DNA from: Davidsoniella eucalypti
Taxonomy: Eukaryota; Ascomycota; Sordariomycetes; Microascales; Ceratocystidaceae
Direction of reading: 5' to 3'
Assembly (NCBI GenBank): GCA_004009845.1
Contig: RMBW01000116.1
Span: forward strand, 28,890-92,889
DNA length: 64,000 nt
Positions 16,972 to 29,429 of the stretch are shown in pieces. Positions within the stretch are counted from its first letter, which is position 1. The number at the start of each line of letters is the position of its first letter. The notes under the pieces were generated by a model. It was not told where the DNA came from and ran no database searches. It saw only the letters and a list, made by a program, of their open reading frames with translations. The translations under genes were made by a program, and so were the position numbers.

Positions 16972-19749
16972 TTTCTATTCTTCTTGATATCCTGCGATCA
17001 TTGAGGTCACGCCATGGTTAACATTATAGCAGAAAATTCCGGCTTCGATATCCGTCTTCGTATACTTTATATTAGTTTATATAGCCTTGAAGAGTGGTTA
17101 TACATACCACCACAACTATGGACGAAGAATGATGAAAACCACAACCGTTTTGTCTTTCTACGGCTATTTGGTTCCATCAGGCTGACGTGGGAAGGATCGT
17201 CTTTTTGCCTTGATCTAGGTAAAGCGAGCATTGGCCCAGTGAACCAAGAATTCCAGAACGGAAAGTTTGTGTTTGAACAGGTTGTATTGACCATTCTTCC
17301 ATGGAACTATCAAGAAGCAACGTGCTCATCAAGGAACAGACAGGAAATCAAAACCGCGTGTCATTTTTGGGGGGATACGAGATGGAGTCATGGGTACTAA
17401 CAGCACTTGATTATTGTGTTTATTTTTTCGGTGATTGTCAAAGGGTCGTTTCTTTTTTTGGTTCCTCTAAAGTCAGGCATGTTCAATGTGTCCACTCGGC
17501 TGGATTGGTCAAAGCTAAAAGGGAAATAAAAGGGAATCAATATACGCATACATATGTAGAAATGACGGCAAATAAGCGCTTGCCTCTCTCTACGTAACTT
17601 TGGAGAGAAAATCACATTTACTTCATTATTACAAGCAAGTAAAGGATCTCCCGTCAAGTCAAGGCTGCTGTTGAAAAAGATATTTCAGACACTGACTGCA
17701 GCGTCTGCAGCATCGACACCGCCTTTTCATATCTGTGTCGGTTGGTTAGGCAGCAGAGGATAAAAGAAAAAGGAAAGAAAAAAAAAGACACATGATGGCA
17801 AAAGCGAAGAACTGGAAAGCATTCGAGAAACACCTACAGCTAGCTATTCTGAGGCCCGTTTTTGCAATCACGGACGGCGTTGGGAAGGTGGCTTGTGTAT
17901 TATTACTTTTGAGGCGTTGATTCCATGATTGTACATCTTATGGTACAGGTTGCTAGCGGTACAATACATTCTTGTGTGTATGCATATGCACCTTGGGTAC
18001 TTCAATGCCACAAGCTAAACGAGTACAGACTCAATTAATGCGGTTTGCTGTGATAGAGACAATGCCCACATATCCTAGCCTCTCCTTCCCTGATCATTAT
18101 ATCAAGCCGGAAATACTTATGCCAACGAGGCCAAGAGTAGTCTATATAGACGCCAGGTGTTCAATGTTCGATAGGGTCAGATCGAACTCTGCTAATGATG
18201 CAAAAAAAAAAAAATATCAAAAAAAAAATATCAAAAAGGGTCCCCAGAGAGAGAGGCCACAGAAGCAAAATCGAAGAAGGACCCATAGACGATAGGGTTG
18301 GGAGATCAGGTAGCAAGAGCAAGGACCAATTTTTTTTCTTTTCTTTTCTTTCTTTTTTTCCGGTCGATCCAAAAAAAAAAAAAGAAGAAAAAAAAAAAAT
18401 CAATAGCTCCATATCAAATATACAGAATTTTAACAAATAATTATGTATTATACACATGCTACTTATCTGAAGCTTCTATTCTTCGATTCCAGAGTTTTCT
18501 TTTTTTGGGGGCAAAATAGAAGAAAGCTTGGGCATCAACGAAACAGAGGGCAAATAGCGGGCTGTCCGGCAATGTTACGCTTTTTTCTAGATTGGCGGAG
18601 CAAAGATAATAGGCAGTACAAGGAAGTGGTACCCAAGGTACCTATAGATATACAGATATACATACGTATCTACTTCGGAGTCATGCCATGCATCGACCCT
18701 TTCCATATTGAGGTTGGGCAGCAAGGAGAACACGCTACTTTTTCTCTACAAAAGAGAACGGACACACTTTTCAGGCGCACCAAGTACATACATGGCATGT
18801 CAATTACTCATTGAATGTGACCGGGCTTGCTATGTATATCCCAAACAGAACTGATCTCGCGTCGCCAGCATGTTTACAACCACCAACGGATGGTGTTCGT
18901 GCCTGAAGCCTACCCTCGATAGCTGCTTTGTTCGTGTGTGGGATGATGCCTTGCAGGCGGCTGCGTAGCATCCTGTATCTGCATGCATATGCCGCCAGCC
19001 AAAAGAGTACGAGGAAGATGGAAAAGGACAAAGGACGAGAGCATTTTGAGGAACAGGCAGGTTTGGAGGTCTGTACTGAGAGACCATGATGTGCTGGAAC
19101 CATTATTCCAGGGCACAGATGGACGTACATCTAGATGCAACATGTGGAAGTACAAAGTATAGATGTACATACACATAGTTGTATTCCTGTCTTCTTTCCT
19201 CTATACCGAGCATCTTAAGACGCGGCTGCGGAGGATGGGATGGTGATGAGTTGTCGTGCTTCCATGATATGCAATTCCTACTAATATTGCGAGGTATCGA
19301 TATGTACTATCTGATGTCTTCCAGGAAGATGGCCCGGCAATGGTCTAGACTGGCCAGGACGAATATGCAGCTTCAAGGCTTCCTAGAGACGGGAGGTCCC
19401 AGACGAAACTAGAAGTTACTTGCATGTGATGGCTATTTCCAGCAATAGTATCCAACTAGTTCTATTAAACAGCGGTAGGCGCGCTCTCTGGCGGATTTCC
19501 TTCTCTGTCTTGCATGTCTACTGCATCTAAATGTCGATAAAATTTAGGGCTTTGGCTTATTGCGTGTAGAAAACATGAAATCCGGTAGAAACGCACGATA
19601 CTTGCAAATCTGGTTCGTTTAGCCATGAAGTTGAATTAGCAACCATTTGAATTCGAATTAATTGAAGGTAAAGTTTTGAGTCGTCGTGCTGGTGGGAGGT
19701 AGGTGGGTCATGTGCTCTATTAGGGTTACCTGGTAACTTGGGGGGACCT

Positions 19750-19793
19750 TTTTTTTTTTTTTTTTTTTATTCATTTATCTTATGGAGCTATGT
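19750..19793 (-). mobile_element. Type A mini-retroposon, 5'-truncated
   Basis: Minus-strand core ACATAGCTCCATAAGATAAA, then TGAAT and a pure A-tail (the T-run from 19750). The 13-bp direct repeat CTTGGGGGGACCT flanks it at 19737-19749 and 19794-19806. A G/C-rich flank duplicated this exactly would be hard to explain by chance. Confidence 0.88.
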
Positions 19794-20307
19794 CTTGGGG
19801 GGACCTAAAATGGAACATTTTTAGGTGGTCCATAAGGGTTTGAATTGGATTTATCCCCTTTTTTGGCGACGGCGGTATGGTCTGGATTTGGCCGGTGGGT
19901 GAATTGAGCGTGGAGAATTCAGAGCTAGGCTGGATAAGAGCTTAGATGCAGTTAGTCGTTGAATTATTAACAAAAACTCGATAGAGATTCTTCCAGGCCA
20001 TCGGTCAATCAATTGATCGTCTTGCTGATTTACAGCGGATTTGCTTCGACTTGGCGACGCGCTGTCCGTTCTGTATTTCCGAGTGTCTGCATTTAACCGA
20101 TGCCCACTATAAGCTGGTGTGTACCTCAGTGCCCCAAGGCTGCATTATGCATATTATAATGTGTACAGTACATGCATAACCCCGTCGACTGAATATCCTA
20201 GCTAGCCAGTTTTCAACTAGCCGGGCCGTGAAGAGTAGAGAAGCTAGCTTATTGTCTATCTGTCTCGACTTATCCTAGCTCTGATCCATGCTGCAGCACA
20301 CTGCTAG

Positions 20308-20333
20308 TAGACGTTAAATATAATCAAATCAAA
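20308..20333 (+). mobile_element. Type C mini-retroposon, 26-bp truncated copy
   Basis: Only the 3' part of the type C unit is present (TAGACGTTAAATATAATC plus AAATCAAA). It is flanked by a perfect 16-bp direct repeat, TGCAGCACACTGCTAG, at 20292-20307 and 20334-20349. This is the shortest insertion in the window and fixes the minimal inserted sequence at the tail region. Confidence 0.9.
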
Positions 20334-21192
20334 TGCAGCACACTGCTAGAACAGAGCCGTACAGCGCCGTTGTATAGCCAGCACTATATCGGCACTATAG
20401 CTGCACATTGTACGGTTGCTTCCTTTCTCTTTCTCCTCTTTTGAGTTTTCGTCCTCCACCTTCCTGCAGCAAGGCAAGCTATGTTGCAGCTCTGATTCCC
20501 CCAGGCTTTTCCGTTCCTCGTTTCTGCCTTCTTCTTCTTCTTTGCATTCTGCATACAACGAAGTGAGAAGCACTTGCATTTCTGCATTTCTACGAATACA
20601 ATTACTACAGTTGCTTTCCGATATCCATACTCCATACTCCATACTCCCGTTTCTTCTCGTGCCGCGACCGCACGCAGAAGGCGCTGTAGCTGGAAATTAG
20701 AGCAGCAAACAGTGAAGCTGGCCCTGCCCTTATATATACTTCACTCCCCTCCTTTTTGACGGAAGCAACCGTGCTAAGAGTCCAGCCTAAAAAAAGAAAA
20801 AAGGGTACACCGACATCTATCTCTTGAGATCACACAACTGAACGCTGCCCCCTCCAAGCGACAATCTCGTTCTCTTCCACCATCGATTCGCAGCCACAAA
20901 GCCCGCGGCCGATTGCAGCCTGATCACTTTCTTCCGCCCTCGAGGTTTCCACTGAAGCGAAGTCGTCCCCTCCTCCAAGCAGCGAGCCAATCGCTAGCGA
21001 CCGGCCATCCTGAAGCGACAACGCTTCCACACAACATCGCCACTATTCCCGTCCACGACACCACCGCCTGGCTTCGCTAGAAGCAGCATCAAATCACACT
21101 GACTTTCCTTCCTCCACGCTCGGCCGCACTGCGAATGGTAGTGGTGCCTTGATAGTCTACTGCTACTCCACGTCTCGACAATACCGGCCACC

Positions 21193-24171
21193 ATGTCGTC
21201 CAAGAGCGAAGTGCTCGGCGGTACCGGGTCTGCTGTTAACGCCAGTACCGAGGTCACTGCCACGTCACCCAAGCAGGACAAGAGAGAGTCCTCGCGCGAG
21301 AAGGAGAAGGAAAAAGAAAAAGAGCGCAAGTCTCGCCCCGACATCGAGCGCAGCAAGTCGCACCGGGACCGCGATTCCAAGAGAGACCGTGACCGCGACC
21401 GTGACCGTGACCGCGAAAGGGAGCGCCGCTCGCCCAAATCAGCCACCTCGTCCTTCATCTTCTCGTCCTCGTCCAAGATCCGCCCCGACAGCGAAGTCAG
21501 CCACGCCTCGTCCATCCGCCGAGCCCACAGCCACAACCACCACCGGCCCAAGGGCGAAGAGCGCTCGAGTGCCATCGGCGAGCTTGGCCGCATGCTCGGC
21601 CTGGGCAGCAACTCCGACCGGCCCGCCTATCCCGCCCACAGCAAGACGCACAGCAAGGAAGTGGTCGGCAGCCGCGAAGACATCACCGGCTCGTCGATGC
21701 GCAAAAGCAGCGGCAGCACGCCGGCCATAAACGCAAACGGCGATCCCATCACGCCGGACGCCACCGACCTCGGCTCCTCCGCCGTCCGCAAGAAGCGCAG
21801 CAGCCACCACCGGTCCAAGTCGGTAGACTCTGCGCACGACCGCCGCTCGTCGACCAAGTCGCGCGGTGATGGCCGGCCGCCCAGCCCACCAGAAACCGAC
21901 GTCACACCGCCCAAGCCCTTTTCGTCGACGGTGCGCTCGTCCCGCAGCCGCCGTGTGGCCAGCAGCGAAGCCGACACCATCACGGACGAACGACCCAAGT
22001 CCCGCGTCTCGGAGCTCTCGCGCGCCGAGTCTCGGCTCAGCCGCCGCAAGAGCGCCGGCAGCTCTTCTCGCCTGTCTACGCACTCGCCCACTGTTCCCAG
22101 AGGATCGAGCTCGCGCGACTCGCTGCGCACGGTAAAGGACGGAGACCACCCGTCGCGATCTGCCTCCAAGAGCAGTCGCCTGAGCACGCGCAGCCTGAGC
22201 CACCGCAGCAGCACCAAGAAGAGTGGCCACTACGAATCTAGCGGCAGCCACACCCGCCACCACGAAATGTCTCCCGAGAGCGTCCAGGACTCGTCTCCGA
22301 AGACGCCCACACAATCTGCTCTAGCAGAAGGCTACTCCGATATGCCATTCGTCGAAGGTGAGAAGAGTCCCGAGTCCGATGAACCACATGTTACTGTTAC
22401 AGGGAGACGAAGAAGCCCTAGCAGAAGTAGTAGCCGATCGTCTTCGCCAGCATCCTGCGCATCTGCCACCGACCGCCCATGGTCGGCGTTGCGGGGCGGC
22501 GGCTTTTTGACTGCTCCGAGCCCGCGATCGCCTACTACTACTGCTAGTGCTACCGCTACTCCCGGCCCTCCTGCTCCTCCTCCTCCTCCACCCCCTCCAC
22601 CGCCACCCATGCTGAGTATCCAAGAAATCCCGAGAGTCGACTATCTTATGCAAAACGGAGGCCTACCGCACCCGGTATCGAAGCGATTCCTCTCGGTCCT
22701 GTCCCAGAACCGCGTCCAACGTACCGCCCCGAACGTCAAGCAACTGCGCGAAGCTGAGACCTTCTTTACGCCCTTCTTCAACCTCCTCGATCAGTACAAC
22801 ACAGTCATTGCCAAGCAGGGCTCCATCGCCGTTGCTACCGGCCATCGATCTGTGGCCCGCAGACTGCTGGATCGCCTGGAGCACGTCTTCTCGCGAGATC
22901 TGCCCAGCGAAGGCTGTTCCTGCATCGTGTGCGAACACTCGGACTATCCGCACCACGGCCTCAACTGGGGCGAGGTTCTTGAAAAGGTTAGCGGCCGCGC
23001 CAACCTTCCCATGTGGCCCCCATTCGACATTGGATCTTTAGGAATCAAGGCCGTCGGCAGCCATATCGACCCCGATGCCCCGCCCCGGCCATCGTCCCCC
23101 ATCAACCTAGACCCTGACCTAAACGAAGAGTTCCGCGAGCACTACCTCCGCCAGACGCAAAAGGTCCGCCAGGCTGTCGATCGCTGGATGAACAAGTGTG
23201 CCGATGCGCCGGCGCCCCCCCCGCAGGACATTGACGACGAGACGTTGACTTTTGCCATCCTGACGAACCTGGAGCCGGACAACAAGTCCTACTTCAATGC
23301 ACTGCTTACCGGATCCAAGGAGCTCCAGCCGGCTCTGCGGGCGCCTACGCCGTTCCGCAAGACTCGCGTCGACTTCATCACCAAGACCGGCCTGGCTATC
23401 CAGCAGCTCTATGGCCTAGCCACGCCACCACGTGACGCAGAGGTTGCACTGTTCCTGATTAAGAACCCGGAGCAGCACGACCTTCTCTTCACCATCTCAG
23501 CCATCAACACGTCCGAGTGGGAGATCTTGACTTCCGGCCGCTTCGACGGCTTCCTGTGGTCTGGCGCCGACAACGGCGGCGATATCTCTCCCGGCGGTCC
23601 GATGAGCCCCGATAGAGGCGATGGCGTCAACTCCCGCATGAGCTTTGGCGGCTCGCGCTCTGCCACTCCTCTCCAGCGCCCATATTCACGCTCGGCAACT
23701 GCCACGCCGGCGTCCTTCGTCACCACCTCTACCACTCCCGGAAGCAGCAGCAAGCATGCGGTTTCCGTGGACGAGGAGGCTGAGATCGCCACGCTCAACG
23801 AACTCGAGCTAGAGATCTTCAACGGTATGGAGTCCCTGGAGAACGCCTTCGAGGTACTACATCTCCACGCCCAGACCGTGAGAAACTCTCTGCGCCAACG
23901 CGCTGCTGGCCTGACGCAGTCTCTGCAGTCGCGGAAGCGCCCCGAGGTCTTGCCTGGCTCGGGAAATAGCTTCTCGTCTAGCTATGAGCGGCCGGCTTGG
24001 GCTCAAGGCGGCGAAGACGATGCTAGTGATGATGGCTGGCTCGATGACGCCGATGTCATTGCTCCTGATGACTCGGCTAGCAACGTGGCTAGTAACCGCC
24101 GCGCGCAACATAAACGTCGCCAAGAACGCAGAACTCCAGCACCTATCGAGGAAGAAGACGAAGGCTACTAA
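21193..24171 (+). CDS. Large Ser/Arg-rich disordered protein with a conserved C-terminal half, function unknown
   Basis: A single exon of 992 residues starts at ATG 21193 in a good context (CACCATGTC). Residues 1-440 are disordered and low complexity, with KEKEKEKE and RDRDRDRD runs, many Ser-Arg and Ser-Pro pairs and His clusters. A run of Pro follows near residue 460. Residues 475-790 look folded, beginning LSIQEIPRVDYLMQNGGLPH. That part includes a Cys/His group, CSCIVCEHSDYPHHG, and long amphipathic segments. A short helical segment near residue 870 is followed by an acidic tail. I recall similar fungal proteins carrying the label '5-methylcytosine G/T mismatch-specific DNA glycosylase', but I see no glycosylase motif (no helix-hairpin-helix with catalytic Asp). 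I therefore give no enzymatic function. The strong GC bias produces long shadow frames on both strands. Confidence 0.85.
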   Translation: MSSKSEVLGGTGSAVNASTEVTATSPKQDKRESSREKEKEKEKERKSRPDIERSKSHRDRDSKRDRDRDRDRDRERERRSPKSATSSFIFSSSSKIRPDSEVSHASSIRRAHSHNHHRPKGEERSSAIGELGRMLGLGSNSDRPAYPAHSKTHSKEVVGSREDITGSSMRKSSGSTPAINANGDPITPDATDLGSSAVRKKRSSHHRSKSVDSAHDRRSSTKSRGDGRPPSPPETDVTPPKPFSSTVRSSRSRRVASSEADTITDERPKSRVSELSRAESRLSRRKSAGSSSRLSTHSPTVPRGSSSRDSLRTVKDGDHPSRSASKSSRLSTRSLSHRSSTKKSGHYESSGSHTRHHEMSPESVQDSSPKTPTQSALAEGYSDMPFVEGEKSPESDEPHVTVTGRRRSPSRSSSRSSSPASCASATDRPWSALRGGGFLTAPSPRSPTTTASATATPGPPAPPPPPPPPPPPMLSIQEIPRVDYLMQNGGLPHPVSKRFLSVLSQNRVQRTAPNVKQLREAETFFTPFFNLLDQYNTVIAKQGSIAVATGHRSVARRLLDRLEHVFSRDLPSEGCSCIVCEHSDYPHHGLNWGEVLEKVSGRANLPMWPPFDIGSLGIKAVGSHIDPDAPPRPSSPINLDPDLNEEFREHYLRQTQKVRQAVDRWMNKCADAPAPPPQDIDDETLTFAILTNLEPDNKSYFNALLTGSKELQPALRAPTPFRKTRVDFITKTGLAIQQLYGLATPPRDAEVALFLIKNPEQHDLLFTISAINTSEWEILTSGRFDGFLWSGADNGGDISPGGPMSPDRGDGVNSRMSFGGSRSATPLQRPYSRSATATPASFVTTSTTPGSSSKHAVSVDEEAEIATLNELELEIFNGMESLENAFEVLHLHAQTVRNSLRQRAAGLTQSLQSRKRPEVLPGSGNSFSSSYERPAWAQGGEDDASDDGWLDDADVIAPDDSASNVASNRRAQHKRRQERRTPAPIEEEDEGY

Positions 24172-25484
24172 ATATAAAGGCAATTGCGGTTAAGTGTCTC
24201 TTCTCTTTTCTTCTATCCTCCTCCCTCTCCCCTCTCTTTCTCCTTACATTTCGTTTATTATTTCGTCTACGGATACATCTTTGTCTCTTAGTTCTATCAA
24301 GTGAGACCATGTCCCCCCTTATTGCTCATCCTTCTTTTTTTTTTAATATGCTCTCAGTTGCCCGTTTTCTTTTCTTTTCTTTTCTTTCCTTAGTTTTGAT
24401 GTTTCTCTGATGCTGCATACTATTTGACGAAATCATGACAGTTTTCTCTTTTTTTTTGTTTTCTTTCTTGTCATTTATCTCATCACTTTTTAACACCTTT
24501 TCTTTTTTTTTTTTTTAACGATCTGGAAGATAACACTTCGTTATCTGAGCCAGTATCACGCTGTCTGCCGCCATTTTTCCCTATCTCAAAACCCATATCA
24601 TGTATCTAAAATATGTTCTTGTTGTTTGTCTATCTCAAGAGATACTTTTTTTTCGTCTCATTCGGGGTAAACTCATGACAACACATGCACATTTCATCAT
24701 TAGGTTTCGATTACTTTTCAGTAACTCGAACTAGGCAAAATACCATTTTCTATTCTCTTCTATATGCTTTATTTTCGTCATGTTTGTCTTGACTATGCTT
24801 GTTGTCGGCCCGTATGTAAATTCCCTAGGCTAAATATAAGTAACAGACTATGTAACCCAATTAATACTCATATAAAATAAGATGGCAGCCAAACGAGCAC
24901 TAGAGAAACCTAATCGTTCTATGCTGATTAGCATCCAACTGAAATATTGTAGTGACTAGTAAACATATGATCTGCTGTACGGAATATTGGGCGTATGGAA
25001 TAATAATAATGAACAGCATTGTTAGACACATTGTAGGTTTCCGAACCCGGTTCTGATATGGGGAGGGGGAAAGCCGATCTGTAGTTTTTGGTACGGTCCG
25101 CATGACACTTCACCTACATAGTGGCGTGTGTATTATGTGTAAGGAGACGTGTAGGCTTCTCATGCTACGAAAAAAAAAGGAAAACGCCTGGAACAATGTA
25201 ACGAAAAAGTACTCAACATCCTCCGTATAAACCTTTCATAGATCCAACATACACGGCCGACAGGAGTTTTTTTCCTTTTTGCAGTTTTTGCAATCATGTA
25301 TGATCCAATGTAGTCCTCCGTAGCATATACCACAGGGCCATGAAAGCAAGGTATTGTCGGTCTTGATCATGGCAAACTGATGAATACAATGGTAGAAGAT
25401 TCGACAGCCATTGCCAAAACAGAGAAAATGTATGTGGCTCTATAGTCTAGTTCTGCCTTTTATAGTGAAATAGTAGGTAAGAAA

Positions 25485-25538
25485 ATCTTCATAGCTCTAT
25501 AGCTCCATAACATAAATGAATTATATATAATAAAAAAA
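25485..25538 (+). mobile_element. Type A mini-retroposon, near full length
   Basis: It starts ATCTTCATAGCTCTATAGCT, continues CCATAACATAAATGAATT and has an AT-rich tail. Flanked by a perfect 13-bp direct repeat, AGTAGGTAAGAAA, at 25472-25484 and 25539-25551. Confidence 0.88.
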
Positions 25539-26421
25539 AGTAGGTAAGAAAGGATATAGATATATAAAAAACGGGTGGTGGGATATAAGACTAAAGAAGA
25601 CTCGAGAAAAAGGAAACAGGATTCTCAAAAACGTGATAGATCAGAATTAACTAAAACTTGAGAAGAGACGCCACACGCTTACGACGCTAGATGAAAAGAA
25701 TGAAGTCAATTACAAAAAAGAAAATATAAAAAACAGTATGTAGTATGGCTGATCTGGAAGATGATTTACTTAAAAGCCCATGTGGTTTCAAATTAATATG
25801 AAAAGCTCCCTCAAGAGAGATGAGATGAGAGAAGTGTGTAGACAAGATTATCTTCCCAATAACATAGGAGGCTTGTTCGTCTTATATATTCCAAGAAACA
25901 AACTGTCCACTATGTTTCTATGGGAACTCAACTAGCATACTTAATACTAATATATATACCTCTGTGATGATGAGTGGCTTGTGCAAAGACAAGAGTTGAA
26001 AGAGGGATGTGATGGCGAGATAAAAATGGAAGATCTATTTAGTAGGGCGAAGCACCAGCAAGCACATTGCTGGTATATTTCCATGTTCTCTTAGTGGCTA
26101 ATCCACGGACGTTTGAACTTTTCCCCTTCTTTCTACTACATGCTCATGCGTTGTTTTACATGGCCAGTCGTATTCTTTCTGGCCCAGTAGATTATCCCGG
26201 GCACTGTTAATATTCCTCAAAAAAACAGGAATAGGTGGAAGAGACTGGGGAAAAGTTGAGGAAGTGACTAACGAGGGTATTGCAGGTGAGTCGCACTTCG
26301 AGATGAGGAGTGGTGGGGGTGAGAGTCTTGGGGAGGTTGATTTTCTTTGAATTTGCGTTACGTTTCTACTTGTTTTCTGTAATGTTTTGTTGTTGGTATT
26401 GATTTTCGTTGTTTCTTTTAA

Positions 26422-26461
26422 ATCTTCATAGCTCCATAAGATGAATGAATTAAAAAAAAAA
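26422..26461 (+). mobile_element. Type A mini-retroposon, variant lacking the inner repeat
   Basis: Core ATCTTCATAGCTCCATAAGA, then TGAATGAATT and an A-tail. Compared with full copies the internal word CTATAGCT is missing, so only the outer ATCTT/AAGA pairing remains. I found no clear duplicated flank. Confidence 0.65.
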
Positions 26462-27655
26462 TCCCTTGTGTAAACAGATGTATTGCATATGATATCTACT
26501 CAAGTGTCAAACCCTGTCCATTGGATGTTGAGATATGTAGTGAAGATTATGTGTATAGTATGGGTAGACCCTTCTCGACACCATCTAAAGCATCAGATAA
26601 TTGTGTATACTGTAGCTGAAATATAGCTTGTGATTGCATTTGTAGTGGCTCTTGTCTGAATTTCCTACTACACATATTATTTTCTTTTTTTTTGAGCTGT
26701 ATCTGCATACTCAACAATTTCGATGCGAGGCAGCCGCTGGAATAAAATATAACTTCTTTTTACGTTCCTCTGTTAACATACAGCCAACATTTCTTTTTTT
26801 CTTATCCATCATTCTACCTCTAACTTTCAAACATCTTTGGCTTTGAAATTGTTGTCTGCCGTAGTTGACATTTGCCATCCATCTGTATTCTAGGAATGAT
26901 ACAGAATCTAGAGCTTTGTTTTATTGCATGCTTGCCTGGGCGGTAGATGCAGTGGTGATATAAGAGTCTGTCTTATTGATACTACGGCTTAATATCTGTT
27001 CCCGACAAATGGAATCATGCTTTGCCTCCCTAGCGATCACCACATGCCACAGTGTTGTGGATTAGTCCCAAGGTTAAAGATAATAATTCAAGATCATGCC
27101 TTCGGCCGTTGGCAAATTATACGTGGCTTCCTGACCTGCTCAGAAAGAATGTCCATGAAAGGATTTAGTACTGAATATAGACAACCGTACGACCAGCTTG
27201 GCTAGGCATCTTTGAATGGTAGAGAGGAATATGGATGGCAAAGACTAGCACATGGGCATGGGGACTAAGAAGCTTCATATTATCTATGACAGGACCTTGC
27301 CAGTGCTGAATATCCCATCGGTGAGATAACAACGAGGGGCAATAACGGTATCTGAAGGCTGCATGTGGCACCATCTTCTTGATAGTGGCCTCTGTGAATG
27401 ATGTACAAAATATATGAAGGGAAGTATTGGAACATGGACCAATTTTTGCTTCATTTTCAATTGAGTATATCAAGGAATCAGCTAATGTGAATCTGTGCTA
27501 TGAGCAGTATAAACCATGTACGGCCATGAGATAGACTATGCCAGTTGGTGAAACTGCGTGATTTTGGGGTAAATGAGACTAACAACTGGCTAGATTTGAT
27601 CAAGCTAGTTATGGATCATTGTTTGTTCGAGATTAGTTTAGCTCTTTCTCGATGT

Positions 27656-27706
27656 TTTTTTTTTTTAATTCATTAATCTTATTGAGCTAACTAGATCTAT
27701 GAAGAT
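27656..27706 (-). mobile_element. Type A mini-retroposon, diverged copy
   Basis: Minus-strand sequence begins ATCTTCATAGATCTAGTTAG, continues CTCAATAAGATTAATGAATT and ends in an A-tail. The outer ATCTT/AAGAT pairing is kept while the centre differs. The 13-bp repeat TCTTTCTCGATGT flanks it at 27643-27655 and 27707-27719. Confidence 0.85.
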
Positions 27707-28656
27707 TCTTTCTCGATGTGAATACAGATGATTTGTTTCTGCGACATGTTTTAAGAAATAACAATACCCAGCGCATTTTGCTAGAACGAGGGTGTTATAG
27801 AGTGTTTTTAATTTCGGTCTGGGGAATACAAAATGAGATTGAATGGCAAAAACGGAGATTAGAGTGTACAATATTATAAGAAAAGCCGATGGACAGAAAT
27901 AGCTGGTTCAGATCAAAAACAAGTTCTACTGATATTCACTTACACACCGAGCCCTTGCAGTTAGGGTTGGCAGTGGCTGTACAGCCTGCGGTGAGGATCC
28001 GGTGTGGGGCTGGTTCGGTGAAGAGTCCATCCCAGGGGCAGTGTTGTTTTAAGGGTTACAGACTCCGGGCTTCCCACGGGGGGTAGATTTGGATGCCTAG
28101 GAAGAGACCTACAACTATACTATGAGAGAGTGTCATTGAATCTGTAACAGAGCGTAAAAAAACTGGCTAGTGATGAGCAAGAGGCAACAGAGGCCTGCCC
28201 TGTGTTCATCCTAGCTGTGCCGGGATTGTTGATGAAAAAGCTGGATCAAGCTGCTGAAACGCACAAACTGAGATGCTCTCTTCATTCTTGCTGCGGTGTT
28301 TCGTGTTTTTGTAGGCTTTAGTTAGTTTATTTGTGGTTTTGCTTTCTTGTTTTAGCGCTGAGGCTGGCTGGGCCCCGTCTTCATAGCTTAAGTGATCAAT
28401 CACTACTGTTTCAATTCAGGAGCACCTGGGTCTATCCTGGGAAACCGCCCAAAGTCAGCAAACCACCTGAAAACCACCTAGCCTCAGCGATCGTTGCGAA
28501 GCTCTTACGCTCCCTTGATCTTTATTTTTATTTTTTTGTTCTCTCTCAACATTCTACTTCAATTATCTCGATCCTCACCTTGCGCCAGGCCGAATAAGTC
28601 GAAACTGACTCGTCGTCCTCTACTATCCAGCGTTTAATCTCACAACTATCGTCGCC

Positions 28657-29429
28657 ATGGCTCACGATGAATACGAGGGCGCTTCAGTCAAGGAGCAGCT
28701 CATCGAAGCCTGCCGGCGCAACAATACAGAGCTTCTCGAGGAGATCATCGGCGGCTTGAAGAGCGACCACGAGATTTCCGATCTGCTAAACGGCACGACG
28801 ACCGTTCTAGGCGATCATCTCTACCATCTAGCCGCTGCACAAGGCCATTGTTTGTCCACTCGGAGTTCCACGATAGCCTCTATGCTTACTAACCGGCTTC
28901 CCGTGATGTAGACGATGTCATCGACGTACTGCTCGACCAGCCAAACTTCGAATGCGATCCCGTCAACCGAGCCGAAGGCAACACGCCGCTCCACTCCGCT
29001 ATCAAATGGATCAACTCCGAGCCGCCAGCCCAGAGGCCATTCGGCAACGAGCTAGTCCGTATGATGCTAGAGGCCGGCTCCTCGCCGCGCATCAAGAACA
29101 AGGCCGGCCTCACCCCGCTACAGCTAGTCGACCCCGCCAACGCCGAACTACGCGACTTGATTATCGAGCACGAGTACACAGAACAGAATGCCGGCGACTT
29201 TATCAATGCCGACGATGACGACCATCATAACTCAAAGGTCAAATTCTTGGGCAGTAGACCTCCGCCCCTGCCGATGCCACAAGGCCCGGTCTCATCTGCT
29301 CCTCCGCTGCCTGGGGCCGCTGCTCCGTCTGTGCCACAGGTGGGCATGGGCAATTCCGGAGACGATGAATTCAGTGGCAGTGACGAGGAGGAGCGTGAGG
29401 AGTGGCTGCGGAGAAAGGCGAAGCGGTAG
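28657..29429 (+). CDS. Ankyrin-repeat protein, Yar1-like
   Basis: Two exons, 28657-28849 and 28912-29429, are joined by a 62-nt intron (donor GTTTGT, branch-like TACTAAC, acceptor GTAG). The product has 236 residues. The N-terminal part has an ankyrin-type helix pair (VKEQLIEACRRNNTELLEEI). Further repeats include GNTPLHSAIKWI and AGLTPLQLVDPANAELRDLI. The end is acidic (DADDDD-type, SGDDEFSGSDEEEREEW) and closes with RRKAKR. Size, two to four ankyrin repeats and an acidic tail fit yeast Yar1, the dedicated chaperone that shields ribosomal protein uS3. The Yar1 assignment is inference from architecture; a general small ankyrin protein is the alternative. The ATG sits in CGCCATGG. Confidence 0.85.

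Larger units (their letters stand above)
16510..21192. other. Gene-less 4.7-kb stretch with three retroposon copies
   Basis: I see no credible gene. Contents: 3' flank of MET3; type A copies at 16933-16971 and 19750-19793; a 26-bp type C copy at 20308-20333; A/T homopolymer-rich DNA at 18199-18400; and, from about 20400, a pyrimidine-rich and then GC-richer leader leading into the next gene. Open frames here (for example 17014-17400 and 18443-18814) cross low-complexity DNA and carry no domain. Confidence 0.55.
24172..28656. other. Gene-less 4.5-kb stretch with three type A copies
   Basis: The left end (24190-24700) is T-rich 3' flank with many T-runs. The middle is AT-rich and non-coding. 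Type A copies lie at 25485-25538, 26422-26461 and 27656-27706. A slightly GC-richer patch at 27950-28085 has a short open frame that I cannot assign. The right end is the promoter and leader of the ankyrin gene. Confidence 0.55.

Noticed and set aside
21439..22314. Long minus-strand open frames opposite the 992-residue protein
   Set aside because: They are shadows of a GC-biased, Ser/Arg-rich coding sequence and give low-complexity Ala/Arg protein.
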